NCBI RefSeq assembly: GCF_016056275.1
Contig: NZ_JAECZA010000237.1
Span: 1-43,595 of the forward strand
Reading direction: 5' to 3'
DNA length: 43,595 nt
From: Dendronalium phyllosphericum CENA369
GTDB taxonomy: Bacteria; Cyanobacteriota; Cyanobacteriia; Cyanobacteriales; Nostocaceae
Position numbers and translations under genes: made by a program. The notes below the pieces were generated by a model that was given only the letters and a program-made list of their open reading frames with translations, was not told where the DNA came from and did no database searches. Shown here piece after piece: positions 36,742 through 43,595 of the stretch. How positions within the stretch are numbered: position 1 is the first letter of the stretch; every line of letters starts with the position of its first letter.

Positions 36742-37383
36742 TTATAACTGTTGCATAGTAACTGCTAATTTATCTGCAATTCCGGCTATCCAGTTTTCAT
36801 CTTGTTTGGTGTAACTACGAGGAGCATTTGCTCCTAAAATTAAAATACCTCGATCGGCAATAGGTTGACAAATTACACCTTGAGTATTTTCTGGTAAATA
36901 ATCAAATTCAACTCTTCCAGGGTAGACATTCAAAGCAACTAAATAAACTGGTTGTTGTTTTTCTAGTACTCGTTTTAAGATTGGCCCTGGTACTACTTCA
37001 GATTTAGGAGCCAGAATGCCGCGACGCAACAAAATTTTACCTTGATAGAAAACTACCAGCGATCGCGTAACTGTATTAGTTAATAATAGATGCGATGCCC
37101 AAGCTAATTCTGTTTTCACGGCTTCTGGTAAATCTGGTGCTAAGAAAAAACCTTCTTCCCCAATTAGTTCCACAGAATCAGGCGATTGCGGCTGTACTTG
37201 CTGCCAAATTAAACCAGTCAAAATCAATACTGCACTCAAAATTACACCTAGTACATCTCCACGCGATTGTGACTCTGTTAGTTCTGGTGTTAACAAACGG
37301 TTAATTAGCAAAAGTACAGCACCTAATCCGCCGACGACAAGTGGTAGACGGCGTAAAACTCGATTGGGATCGGGTTTAGTCAT
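36742..37383 (-). CDS. CCB-type cytochrome b6f cofactor assembly protein
   Basis: 213 aa. Two N-terminal membrane helices (LPLVVGGLGAVLLLINRLL, then VLGVILSAVLILTGLIW) precede a soluble domain with a GAF-like pattern (FLAPDLPEAVKTELAWASHLLL, QPIADRGILILGANAPRSYT). This is the layout of the CCB2/CCB4 family, which helps attach heme ci to cytochrome b6. The call rests on this overall resemblance. The ATG at 37383 sits in a TGACTAATGACT repeat. Upstream of it is a GACGCG palindrome and then the rpaB terminus. Confidence 0.75.
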   Translation of the reverse strand: MTKPDPNRVLRRLPLVVGGLGAVLLLINRLLTPELTESQSRGDVLGVILSAVLILTGLIWQQVQPQSPDSVELIGEEGFFLAPDLPEAVKTELAWASHLLLTNTVTRSLVVFYQGKILLRRGILAPKSEVVPGPILKRVLEKQQPVYLVALNVYPGRVEFDYLPENTQGVICQPIADRGILILGANAPRSYTKQDENWIAGIADKLAVTMQQL

Positions 37384-37409
37384 TAGTCAGTTGTCGGTTA
37401 TTAGTTGTC

Positions 37410-37437
37410 GTAGAGACGCGATTAATCGCGTCTGTAC
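37410..37437. repeat. GACGCGATTAATCGCGTC palindrome between rpaB and the CCB gene
   Basis: An 18-base perfect core, flanked by GTAGA on the left and TGTAC on the right. Confidence 0.9.
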
Positions 37438-37490
37438 AAGAGTTAGTTGTCAGTTGTAAAGAGTGCTGAGTTAGGAGTGAAGAGTTATTC

Positions 37491-37535
37491 TCCCTCATCT
37501 CCCTCATCCCCCTCATCTCCCTCATCCCCCTCACT
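37491..37535. repeat. Five-unit 9-base tandem repeat abutting the rpaB stop
   Basis: Units TCCCTCATC or CCCCTCATC in tandem from 37491; the fifth, CCCCTCACT, overlaps the rpaB stop codon (37531-37533). Complementary to the GATGAGGG units in nirA and narB. Confidence 0.9.
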
Positions 37536-38259
37536 CTTCTCCGGGTTCAATAATTCGTTGGAACAGATAGCCAGTACCTCGTGCAGTCAGGATCAATTCT
37601 GGGTTACTGGGATCGTCTTCTAACTTTGCTCGTAAACGGGAAATATGCACATCTACCACACGAGTATCTACATGGCGTTCTGGCGTGTAACCCCATACCT
37701 CCTGTAAAATTTCCGAACGAGAAAAAGCTTCTCCAGAGCGACTCACTAGCAACTCTAGGAGGCTAAATTCCATTCCCGTCAGTCGAATACGCTCGTCGCC
37801 TTTGTAGACTTGCCGTTTGTTCGTATCAATTTTGATATTCCCAACGTGGATTACACCAGAACTAGGAATACCAGAAGCACCGGTTTTATCTACTCGCCGC
37901 AACACCGAGCGAATCCGAGCTTCTAACTCTTTAGGCGAGAATGGTTTAACTACATAGTCATCAGCACCCAATTCTAAACCAGTGATGCGATCGGCCACGT
38001 CCCCTAAGGCTGTTAGCATAATAATAGGGACATCCGATTCCTTACGTAATTCTTGACACACACCGTAGCCATCTAGCTTTGGCATCATTACATCCAAAAC
38101 TACTAGGTCAGGATCGGCTTTGCGAAAAGTATCCAAAGCTTCTTCACCGTCGCCAGCCGTTACTACATCGTAGCCAATCATGGAAAGGCGCGTTTCCAAA
38201 ATCCGGCGAATGCTGGCTTCGTCGTCTACCACCAGGATTTTTTCTTTATGACTTTCCAA
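37531..38259 (-). CDS. rpaB: Response regulator RpaB (OmpR/PhoB family)
   Basis: 242 aa counted from the TTG at 38259, which gives the phosphoacceptor Asp at 56, the RpaB numbering; an upstream TTG at 38268 (245 aa) is possible. The receiver domain holds D12/D13, D56 (LVVLDVMMP), T83 and K105 (VVKPFSPKELEAR). The winged-helix domain follows (RLTGMEFSLLELLVSRSG, GYTPERHVDTRVVDVHISRLR). RpaB is the essential regulator of photosynthesis and high-light genes, paired with NblS. AAGGAG lies upstream of the start. The C-terminus ends EPGEE directly against the 9-base repeat. Confidence 0.93.
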   Translation of the reverse strand: MESHKEKILVVDDEASIRRILETRLSMIGYDVVTAGDGEEALDTFRKADPDLVVLDVMMPKLDGYGVCQELRKESDVPIIMLTALGDVADRITGLELGADDYVVKPFSPKELEARIRSVLRRVDKTGASGIPSSGVIHVGNIKIDTNKRQVYKGDERIRLTGMEFSLLELLVSRSGEAFSRSEILQEVWGYTPERHVDTRVVDVHISRLRAKLEDDPSNPELILTARGTGYLFQRIIEPGEE

Positions 38260-38430
38260 GTTTCTCAACGCTCCTTAACTAAAATTTTTCATGATTAATT
38301 TTTAATACCATAATATTAAGATATCATTCCATCATTTGATTGGGAAAAAGCTCCAACTATTACTATTCATGGATTTTAGTTTTGACCTAAAAATTAAGTA
38401 AAAATTAAGAATATTTAACAAGTTTTAAGA

Positions 38431-39993
38431 ATGGCAAAACCTAAAACCTTTTTCACTTGTAACGAATGTGGGGCAGAATCTTCCCAGTGGTTTGGCAAGT
38501 GTCCAAATTGTGACACTTACGATTCTTTAGTAGAGCAGACTCCCAGCCCTTATTTAGCAGATATACCCAGCCGAGGTGGAGTCGGTAATTGGCACGCCAC
38601 TCAGAATAATGGTAAGTCTACGGCAAAACCAGCAAAACCAGCAAAACCACGTGCGTCTTTAACATTTGAGCAAATTAGCGATCGCCAAATTGCACGTTGG
38701 GAATCTGGTTATGAAGAACTGGATAGAGTACTAGGTGGTGGGGTTGTTCCTGGTTCGATGGTTTTAATTGGTGGCGATCCAGGAATTGGTAAATCGACCT
38801 TACTGCTGCAAGTATCCAATCAACTGGCGCAGAGATACCGTATTCTCTATGTAACTGGAGAAGAATCAGGACAACAGGTAAAATTGAGAGCTTCTCGTTT
38901 GGGAGTATCAAAAACCCTAGAAATACTTAGTGATGAGAATGGGAACGTAGCAGTAGAAACTAGTAATGAAAATGGCACAGCAATAAAAACTTCTGAAACA
39001 GAAGAACAAGAACATCTAGATGCAGATTTGTATGTCTTGCCGGAAACAGATTTAGAGGAGATTTTAAAGGAAATAGATTCCCTCAGACCAAATCTGGCAG
39101 TTATTGATAGTATTCAAACTGTGTTCTTTCCAGCACTCACCTCCGCACCTGGTTCTGTAGCCCAAGTTAGGGAATGTACGGCGGCGTTGATGAAAGTGGC
39201 CAAGCATGAAGACATCACTATGTTAATTGTGGGACACGTCACCAAAGAAGGAGCGATCGCCGGGCCGAAAGTTTTAGAACACTTAGTTGATACAGTACTG
39301 TATTTTGAAGGCGATCGCTTCGCCTCTCATCGCTTATTACGAACTGTCAAAAATCGCTTTGGCGCGACTCACGAAATCGGCATCTTTGAAATGGTGCAAA
39401 ACGGATTGCGAGAAGTCCCCAATCCTAGCGAATTATTTCTCGGTAATCGTGACGATCCCGCCCCAGGTACGGCGATTGTCGTTGCTTGCGAAGGTACTCG
39501 CCCGATTGTCGTTGAGTTGCAAGCCCTTGTTAGTCCCACTAGCTACCCTTCCCCCCGCCGTGCCGGTACTGGTATAGATTATAACCGCTTAGTGCAAATT
39601 CTGGCGGTGTTAGAAAAACGGGTAGGGATTCCCATGTCAAAATTAGATTCCTACGTCGCTTCCGCTGGCGGGTTGAACGTCGAAGAACCAGCAGTAGATT
39701 TAGGTATAGCCATTGCTATCGTTGCTAGTTTCCGCGATCGCATCGTCGATCCAGGTACGGTATTGATTGGAGAAGTTGGGTTAGGCGGACAAGTGCGATC
39801 GGTTTCGCAGATGGAATTGCGGTTGAAAGAAGCAGCTAAATTAGGGTTTAAGAGAGCGATCGTTCCCAAAGGACAAAAATTCCCCGATTTTGGCATTGAG
39901 ATTTTACCAGTTGCCAAAGTAATAGATGCAATTATCGCCGCCATCCCGCATCACACATTAGAAGACAGCGATTTAGATCCAGACGAGGAGTAA
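38431..39993 (+). CDS. radA: DNA repair protein RadA (Sms)
   Basis: 520 aa. Zinc finger CNECG...CPNCD at the N-terminus, then a RecA-like ATPase (Walker A GDPGIGKSTLL, residues about 113-124), the RadA-specific KNRFG (about 312-316) and a Lon-like C-terminal domain (SAGGLNVEEPAVDLGIAIAI). It promotes branch migration in recombination repair. Two variable inserts are visible: AKPAKPAKP in the linker after the zinc finger, from a 9-base tandem repeat, and an Asn/Glu-rich stretch (ENGNVAVETSNENGTA) after the L-D-E region near residue 175. Confidence 0.94.
   Translation: MAKPKTFFTCNECGAESSQWFGKCPNCDTYDSLVEQTPSPYLADIPSRGGVGNWHATQNNGKSTAKPAKPAKPRASLTFEQISDRQIARWESGYEELDRVLGGGVVPGSMVLIGGDPGIGKSTLLLQVSNQLAQRYRILYVTGEESGQQVKLRASRLGVSKTLEILSDENGNVAVETSNENGTAIKTSETEEQEHLDADLYVLPETDLEEILKEIDSLRPNLAVIDSIQTVFFPALTSAPGSVAQVRECTAALMKVAKHEDITMLIVGHVTKEGAIAGPKVLEHLVDTVLYFEGDRFASHRLLRTVKNRFGATHEIGIFEMVQNGLREVPNPSELFLGNRDDPAPGTAIVVACEGTRPIVVELQALVSPTSYPSPRRAGTGIDYNRLVQILAVLEKRVGIPMSKLDSYVASAGGLNVEEPAVDLGIAIAIVASFRDRIVDPGTVLIGEVGLGGQVRSVSQMELRLKEAAKLGFKRAIVPKGQKFPDFGIEILPVAKVIDAIIAAIPHHTLEDSDLDPDEE
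38623..38649 (+). repeat. 9-base tandem repeat in radA
   Basis: GCAAAACCA three times in frame, giving AKP tripeptides in the linker between the zinc finger and the ATPase domain. Confidence 0.85.
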
Positions 39994-40026
39994 CCTCACC
40001 CTCCCACCGACAGAGGAAAAATAGCC

Positions 40027-40779
40027 ATGACAGCCATTGTCACTCAAGACTACCAAATTACTTGGGAAAAACTACCCGATGATTACAAACTGCCAGACGA
40101 TCCAGTGGACAACATCAACCAACCAGCCCTAGCAGCCGCGCTCACAGAAAGTTTAGAACTTGCCGGAAAAATTCCAGCCAACGCCCTCACGCCGACTAAC
40201 TACGGTATCTGCGCTACATTGAATGGCAGAATTGTCGTTAAAGCTCCAGATTGGGCGTATATTCCCAAAATCAGCGTTGATAGAAAAGAAGTAATACGCA
40301 GTTATACACCCCGGCTACAGGGAGACATCCCCATAGTAGTGATGGAATTTATTTCTGATACTGATGGTACAGAGTATTCCGTCAAACCGACATATCCGCC
40401 AGGAAAATGGTTTTTCTACGAACGTGTCTTAAAAGTGCCAAACTACATCATTTTTGAACCAAATAGCAGCAGTTTCGAGATGTATCGCTTACATAAAACA
40501 GAACAATACATATTGCAAGAACCTGATGAAAATAAATGCTATTGGATAGCAGAAATGAATCTGTATCTTGGGGTATGGCAAGGTACACGTGAAAACCGCA
40601 CAGGAAATTGGTTGCGGTGGTGGGACGAACAAGGAAACCTACTACTCTGGGGCACAGAATTAGTCGAACAGGAAAAACAACGTGCCGAACAAGAAAAACA
40701 ACGTGCCGAACAGGAAAAACAACGTGCTGAACGACTAGCAGCACAACTGAGAGCAGCAGGAATTGAACCGGAAGATTAG
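40027..40779 (+). CDS. Uma2-family (DUF820) endonuclease-fold protein
   Basis: 250 aa. The Uma2 core is seen around IPKISVDRKEVIRSYTPRLQGDIPIVVMEFISDTDGT and GKWFFYERVLKVPNYIIFEP, a PD-(D/E)XK nuclease fold with candidate acidic residues in VVMEF. The C-terminus carries EQEKQRA heptapeptide repeats (three 21-base units, 40666-40728) followed by AERLAAQLRAAGIEPED, a coiled-coil end common in cyanobacterial Uma2 proteins. These are frequent in cyanobacteria and their biological role is not settled. A strong terminator follows. Confidence 0.88.
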   Translation: MTAIVTQDYQITWEKLPDDYKLPDDPVDNINQPALAAALTESLELAGKIPANALTPTNYGICATLNGRIVVKAPDWAYIPKISVDRKEVIRSYTPRLQGDIPIVVMEFISDTDGTEYSVKPTYPPGKWFFYERVLKVPNYIIFEPNSSSFEMYRLHKTEQYILQEPDENKCYWIAEMNLYLGVWQGTRENRTGNWLRWWDEQGNLLLWGTELVEQEKQRAEQEKQRAEQEKQRAERLAAQLRAAGIEPED

Positions 40780-40802
40780 ACTGATTGCAAATAATTTAGT
40801 GT

Positions 40803-40843
40803 TGCTAGATGAGCTAACAATTAGTTCATCTAGCATTTTTTTT
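40803..40843 (+). terminator. Terminator of the Uma2 gene
   Basis: TGCTAGATGA (40803-40812) pairs with TCATCTAGCA (40826-40835), with further CTAA/TTAG pairs inside, and ends in eight T. Confidence 0.92.
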
Positions 40844-41062
40844 AGCCGGATTAAATCTTAAATAATCCCAAGCAATTCTGTTAATTAGTGTTACTAACAT
40901 TACTGGAATTAAGGATAATTATTAATAATAATTTTTGAAATACCAATTGACAAGTATAAAATTATACTTTATTATCAAAATATGAGAAAGGCGATCGCCC
41001 AATCCCGGAAAGATGAATGCGATCGCCCTTATCTGGCCCCTTTATCAGAGACAATTATTATC

Positions 41063-41338
41063 ATGGCACAACAAGAAGATTCAGCCCAGTCAAAGTTAGA
41101 ACAGTTCTTAGGTGAATATTTAGATACACCTACCATCAAACAATCGACTGAAAGGCCATTTCCTCAGAGAAAAACGATTAAGCATATATTGATTGGTTCT
41201 GAAAAAGCCGTTATTAGTACAATTCACTATTTACAAGTAATTGGCTACGCCAGCGTCGGAGATTGGAGTCTGTTAGTACCAACTGGCAACCCAGATGAGG
41301 TAATGAGTATTTTAATCCGGCAAATTTTAATGCAATAA
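41063..41338 (+). CDS. Small conserved hypothetical protein
   Basis: 91 aa from the ATG at 41063 (MAQQEDSAQSKLEQFLGEYL). The frame extends upstream to 40982, but that part consists of HIP1-rich DNA and looks non-coding. The body reads KHILIGSEKAVISTIHYLQVIGYASVGDWSLLVP, one alpha-beta unit without catalytic motif. I do not recognise its function. It faces the next, minus-strand gene across a 41346-41374 hairpin. Confidence 0.6.
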   Translation: MAQQEDSAQSKLEQFLGEYLDTPTIKQSTERPFPQRKTIKHILIGSEKAVISTIHYLQVIGYASVGDWSLLVPTGNPDEVMSILIRQILMQ

Positions 41339-41345
41339 ACCAGAT

Positions 41346-41374
41346 GTAGAGACGTTGCGTTACAACGTCTCTAT
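41346..41374. repeat. Palindromic repeat between convergent genes
   Basis: GTAGAGACGTTG and CAACGTCTCTAT around CGTTA. It is related in style to the GACGCG palindromes but has a different core (GACGTTG). It touches the stop of the minus-strand gene (41374-41376) and could end both transcripts. Confidence 0.8.
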
Positions 41375-41655
41375 TAATTTCTGTCTATTCCCATGTCCCT
41401 ATTTTCTGGCTCGTTGGATTCTCGTGCTTCATTAGCAATCATTCCATTGATGTAGGTAACAATTATCACTAATTCACCAATTGCTTCTAACTCAGCCTCT
41501 TCTTCTGGTGTCAGAGAATCAGCTGTTTTTTTATCAACAAGTTCTTGCATCCGATCTGACAATTCGTCTGTAATTTTAAACAGATTAATATTATTGACTT
41601 TTTTAAGTTGAATACCTTTTTCTAGCCAGGATGATGGTTTAACGAATGATGTCAT
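41374..41655 (-). CDS. Small conserved cyanobacterial hypothetical protein
   Basis: 93 aa from the ATG at 41655 (MTSFVKPSSWLEKGIQLKKV); a longer frame reaches 41748. The middle is a helical, acidic stretch (DELSDRMQELVDKKTADSLTPEEEAELEAIGEL), characteristic of a family of small cyanobacterial proteins that I know only as hypothetical. It sits beside toxin-antitoxin remnants, and the charged helix is antitoxin-like, but this is only a suggestion. Confidence 0.6.
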   Translation of the reverse strand: MTSFVKPSSWLEKGIQLKKVNNINLFKITDELSDRMQELVDKKTADSLTPEEEAELEAIGELVIIVTYINGMIANEARESNEPENRDMGIDRN

Positions 41656-41781
41656 AGGTTTGTGGCGATTGAATACACTGCTTATTTTAGGCTGATCGGG
41701 ATTGGCTAAAATCTGCTTTGCCAAAAACAGATATTTATGGTGTGCCAAAATAAAATATCAGTAAAACTACGGTCTTGACCA

Positions 41782-42009
41782 ATGGCGTGGAATCCAGGGC
41801 AGTATTTGTTTGGTGGGCGCTACATAATTGAGAGAAAATTAGGCGAAGGTGGAGTTGGTATTACCTATCTCGCGAAAAATCGCCGCGGCGAGTTGCGAGT
41901 CATCAAAACCCTCAGAGAACAAATCCTCAACGATCCTGCCTGGATACCGCATCAAAGTAGACTCAAGCGAGACTTTAAAGACGAAGCATTACGCCTAGCA
42001 TATAGCTGA
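41782..42009 (+). pseudogene. Ser/Thr kinase N-terminal fragment fused to a toxin remnant
   Basis: 75 codons from the ATG at 41782. It begins like a cyanobacterial kinase (GRYIIERKLGEGGVGITYLAKN, glycine loop, then VIKTL with the ATP lysine) and continues to DEALRLA, after which it stops (YS-stop at 42007). No catalytic loop or DFG follows. From about 42002 another gene's coding sequence begins in a different frame. The simplest reading is a deletion that joined the kinase start to a DUF4258-like gene. Confidence 0.8.
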
Positions 42010-42196
42010 AGTAGAAGAAGCCATCCGCAGTAGTTCCTGGGGAGAAGCTGAAGAAAATCGTTTACAATGCCACAAAGACTTTCCCTTTGGTCAAGAATGG
42101 AATAGTAAGGTTTACGCTACAAAACGAATACGCCCAATCTTCATTGAAAAAGCCACAGAAATTGTAGTTATAACTGTTTACACTTATTACTTCTAA
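42002..42196 (+). pseudogene. DUF4258-like toxin, N-terminally truncated
   Basis: This frame is HIAEVEEAIRSSSWGEAEEN and then LQCHKDFPFGQEWNSKVYA, with VRPIF-like RIRPIFIEKATEIVVITVYTYYF to a stop at 42194-42196. Without a start codon in frame, the 64 remaining codons are the C-terminal half of a DUF4258-type protein (the VITVYTYYF ending is characteristic). A DUF2283 gene follows 14 bases downstream, the usual partner order. Confidence 0.7.
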
Positions 42197-42210
42197 AAAG
42201 AGATATTCTT

Positions 42211-42462
42211 ATGAAAATTAGCTATGATGCCGAAGTCGATGCTCTGAGTATCACTTTCCGCGAAACAACTGTAACAACACAACATTTAGCTGAAGGAATC
42301 GCAGCTGATTACGATACAGAAGGAAAATTAGCTGGTATTGAGATATTAGATGCTGTCAAGCGGTTTGGTGGACAAGAAACTCTCCGTCAAGTAATTATTG
42401 AAGGAATTGGTTTGTCAGTCATTAGTGAAGATATGATAAGCGTAAAAAAAACAACAGCCTGA
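42211..42462 (+). CDS. DUF2283 protein, probable orphan antitoxin
   Basis: 83 aa. DUF2283 pattern: MKISYDAEVDALSITFRE, AEGIAADYDTEGKLAGIEILDA. These small proteins are commonly encoded beside DUF4258 toxins, and the upstream neighbour is such a toxin, truncated. The frame is intact and starts 14 bases after the toxin remnant stop, so the original operon arrangement survives. If the toxin is dead, this antitoxin is an orphan. Confidence 0.82.
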   Translation: MKISYDAEVDALSITFRETTVTTQHLAEGIAADYDTEGKLAGIEILDAVKRFGGQETLRQVIIEGIGLSVISEDMISVKKTTA

Positions 42463-42501
42463 TATAAAAATTAACCAAGACTGACAAACATTAAAAATAA
42501 C

Positions 42502-42723
42502 ATGAAAGCATACGAATTTCCAGCAAACGTTACCACTGAAGGCAAAATAGAATTACCAGATGTAATTTGGCAACAGTTAGCAAATAATCAGCAGGTAAAA
42601 GTAATTATTCTCGTCAATGAACCCACAGAAGAAGAACAAGAAGAAGCTGCTTGGCAGCGTCTTGCAGCCGATCAATTATTAAAAGGTTACAGCGAAGATG
42701 ATGCCATATACGACACGATTTAA
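42502..42723 (+). CDS. MazE-type antitoxin partner (DUF-like)
   Basis: 73 aa. The N-terminus (MKAYEFPANVTTEGKIELPD) looks like the short beta motif of antitoxin DNA-binding domains, and the C-terminal half is acidic (NEPTEEEQEEAAWQRL). It ends 3 bases before the MazF-like toxin, the standard antitoxin-first order. No family name is certain; the call relies on position, size and charge. Confidence 0.75.
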   Translation: MKAYEFPANVTTEGKIELPDVIWQQLANNQQVKVIILVNEPTEEEQEEAAWQRLAADQLLKGYSEDDAIYDTI

Positions 42724-42726
42724 GCA

Positions 42727-43059
42727 ATGCAAAATTATCAGTCTGGCTCAATTATTTTACTCAAATTGCCTTTTTCTGATGCAGTAACATTCAAACTTCG
42801 TCCGGTATTATTACTTTTAGATACAGGAGATAATGATGTTATTGTGGCGCGGATTACCAGTCAAATAACTCAAACTGCTTTTGATGTTGAAATTATCGAA
42901 TGGCAGCAAGTAGGTTTAATGCGTCCGTCGGTAGTTAGATTGCATAAGATAAACACAGTAGAAAAGCGTCTATTAGAACGTCAATTAGGAACTTTACAAC
43001 CAAATGATTGGGAAAAAGTGCGTCAGCAGATCCAGCAAATATGGTCTTTCATTGAATAA
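42727..43059 (+). CDS. MazF/PemK-family toxin (mRNA endoribonuclease)
   Basis: 110 aa. PemK/MazF pattern: GSIILLKLPFSDAVTFKLRPVLLL (positions 7-30, the GDI-type start and RPVLVL block), IVARITSQ and the SVVRLHKINTVEK block. Members cleave mRNA at short sites. The Arg in the RPVLLL block and Thr/Ser in RITSQ are the usual catalytic positions. It is the second gene of the antitoxin pair and overlaps the next start by one base. Confidence 0.85.
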   Translation: MQNYQSGSIILLKLPFSDAVTFKLRPVLLLLDTGDNDVIVARITSQITQTAFDVEIIEWQQVGLMRPSVVRLHKINTVEKRLLERQLGTLQPNDWEKVRQQIQQIWSFIE

Positions 43060-43298
43060 TGAAAATTACCTACGACCCAAGATACAACATAGCTTATATC
43101 TATCTCCAAGAAAAAACCGCACAAGTAGAAACAATTCAAGTCAGCCAAGAAATGAATGTAGATATTGCTCTTGATGGCACAATTTATGGAATTGAATTGC
43201 TCAATGCTAACCAGCAATTAGGTGCTGATGAACAGGGTAAGTTAATCGTAGTCAATGAAGCATTAGGAGAATCTGCCGAAATTAAGCTTTTACTATAG
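43059..43298 (+). CDS. DUF2283 protein, second copy
   Basis: 79 aa: MKITYDPRYNIAYIYLQEK, VSQEMNVDIALDGTIYGIELLNA. Same family as 42211-42462. Its ATG overlaps the MazF stop (TAATG), so it belongs to the same operon. A DUF2283 gene directly behind a MazF module is unusual; it may be a captured antitoxin. Confidence 0.8.
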   Translation: MKITYDPRYNIAYIYLQEKTAQVETIQVSQEMNVDIALDGTIYGIELLNANQQLGADEQGKLIVVNEALGESAEIKLLL

Positions 43299-43333
43299 TG
43301 TCAAGCTAGACATTAGTAAAGATGTGACAAGCT

Positions 43334-43376
43334 GATTACCAGTCAAATAACTCAAACTGCTTTTGAAGTCGAAATT
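43334..43376 (+). pseudogene. Duplicated scrap of the MazF gene
   Basis: 43 bases matching 42852-42894 with two differences (GATTACCAGTCAAATAACTC and onward, coding for ITSQITQTAF). It is a leftover of a duplication or an unequal exchange. No complete frame. Confidence 0.85.
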
Positions 43377-43480
43377 TTACGATATGCAGCTTAATTTTGT
43401 TGTAACTATAAAAACTTGCTAATTATCAGCCTGGGTGCGCGCCATATAATAGAATCGCGATCGCCGTACGATTTAGAATA

Positions 43481-43595
43481 GACCTCTTGCAAAAGTCCTA
43501 GATGCGTGAGACAAGTAGGATAGAGTTGGGTAGCATCTATGACCTACGAACAGGTAAAGAGTCTGAAATCAGAAGACTTTAAACGCTTGTGTCTG
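43481..43595 (+). mobile_element. Left end of an insertion sequence, cut by the window edge
   Basis: GACCTCTTGCAAAAGTC at 43481-43497 resembles terminal repeats of Nostoc insertion sequences. About 40 bases later a transposase frame opens. The remainder lies outside the window, so family and right end cannot be determined. Confidence 0.6.
43539..43595 (+). CDS. Transposase, N-terminal fragment (partial at window end)
   Basis: 19 codons beginning MTYEQVKSLKSEDFKRLC, resembling the N-termini of IS5/IS4-type DDE transposases common in Nostoc. The start is an ATG at 43539, and the reading frame is open to the edge. Too short to name the family firmly. Confidence 0.6.
   Translation, partial: MTYEQVKSLKSEDFKRLCL

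Overview
The window looks like chromosomal DNA of a filamentous, Nostoc-type cyanobacterium. The octamer GCGATCGC (HIP1) is scattered through genes and spacers. The gene set is cyanobacterial: ferredoxin-type NarB and NirA, an NrtP nitrate permease, RpaB, a cytochrome b6f cofactor-assembly (CCB) protein, an NblB-like HEAT protein, a His-type Dps and Uma2. The spacers are full of short palindromic and tandem repeats typical of Nostoc. I see no tRNA, rRNA or CRISPR array.

Layout. Positions 173-5966 carry the nitrate assimilation operon nirA-nrtP-narB on the minus strand. It is driven from a promoter with a canonical NtcA site (GTA-N8-TAC, 22 bases from a TAACCT -10) and a candidate NtcB site further upstream. 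A Rieske 2Fe-2S protein and a HEAT-repeat protein (probably the cyanobacterial NirB-type regulator, not NADH nitrite reductase) diverge from it. Positions 8418-10492 form a large inverted repeat. Each arm holds one 89-residue peptide gene with a leader, double-glycine and glycine-rich layout like a bacteriocin-type precursor, plus about 500 bases of conserved upstream DNA with repeated GACATAAT boxes. Then come nagA, purE, a YnfA-type membrane protein, an ammonium transporter (amt), an SGNH hydrolase, a DUF29 protein, glutathione-dependent formaldehyde dehydrogenase, avtA, rimM, a membrane-anchored Ser/Thr kinase, an alpha/beta hydrolase and a 2Fe-2S ferredoxin-like protein. These are followed by dps, carB, a group 2 sigma factor, a DUF760 protein, mutT, a CBS protein, an NblB-like protein, a PEP-CTERM protein, DUF456, a CCB protein, rpaB, radA and Uma2. 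The right end (40.9-43.6 kb) is a small accessory island: a truncated kinase fused by deletion to a DUF4258-like toxin remnant, an orphan DUF2283 protein, a MazE/MazF-type toxin-antitoxin pair, a second DUF2283 gene, a duplicated scrap of the toxin gene, and the start of an insertion sequence cut by the window edge.

Two themes stand out. First, the mirror-image peptide locus, which I do not recognise as a described system. Second, dispersed repeats have entered coding sequence: in-frame tracts inside NarB, NirA and probably CarB, C-terminal tails of MutT and NirA, and several initiation codons that lie inside repeat tracts and lack a Shine-Dalgarno sequence.

Functionally, nitrate enters by NrtP, is reduced to nitrite by NarB and to ammonium by NirA, both fed by ferredoxin. 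Ammonium can also enter by Amt, and CarB uses it (via glutamine) for carbamoyl phosphate. Function calls rest on motifs and family recognition made by eye; no database search was run.
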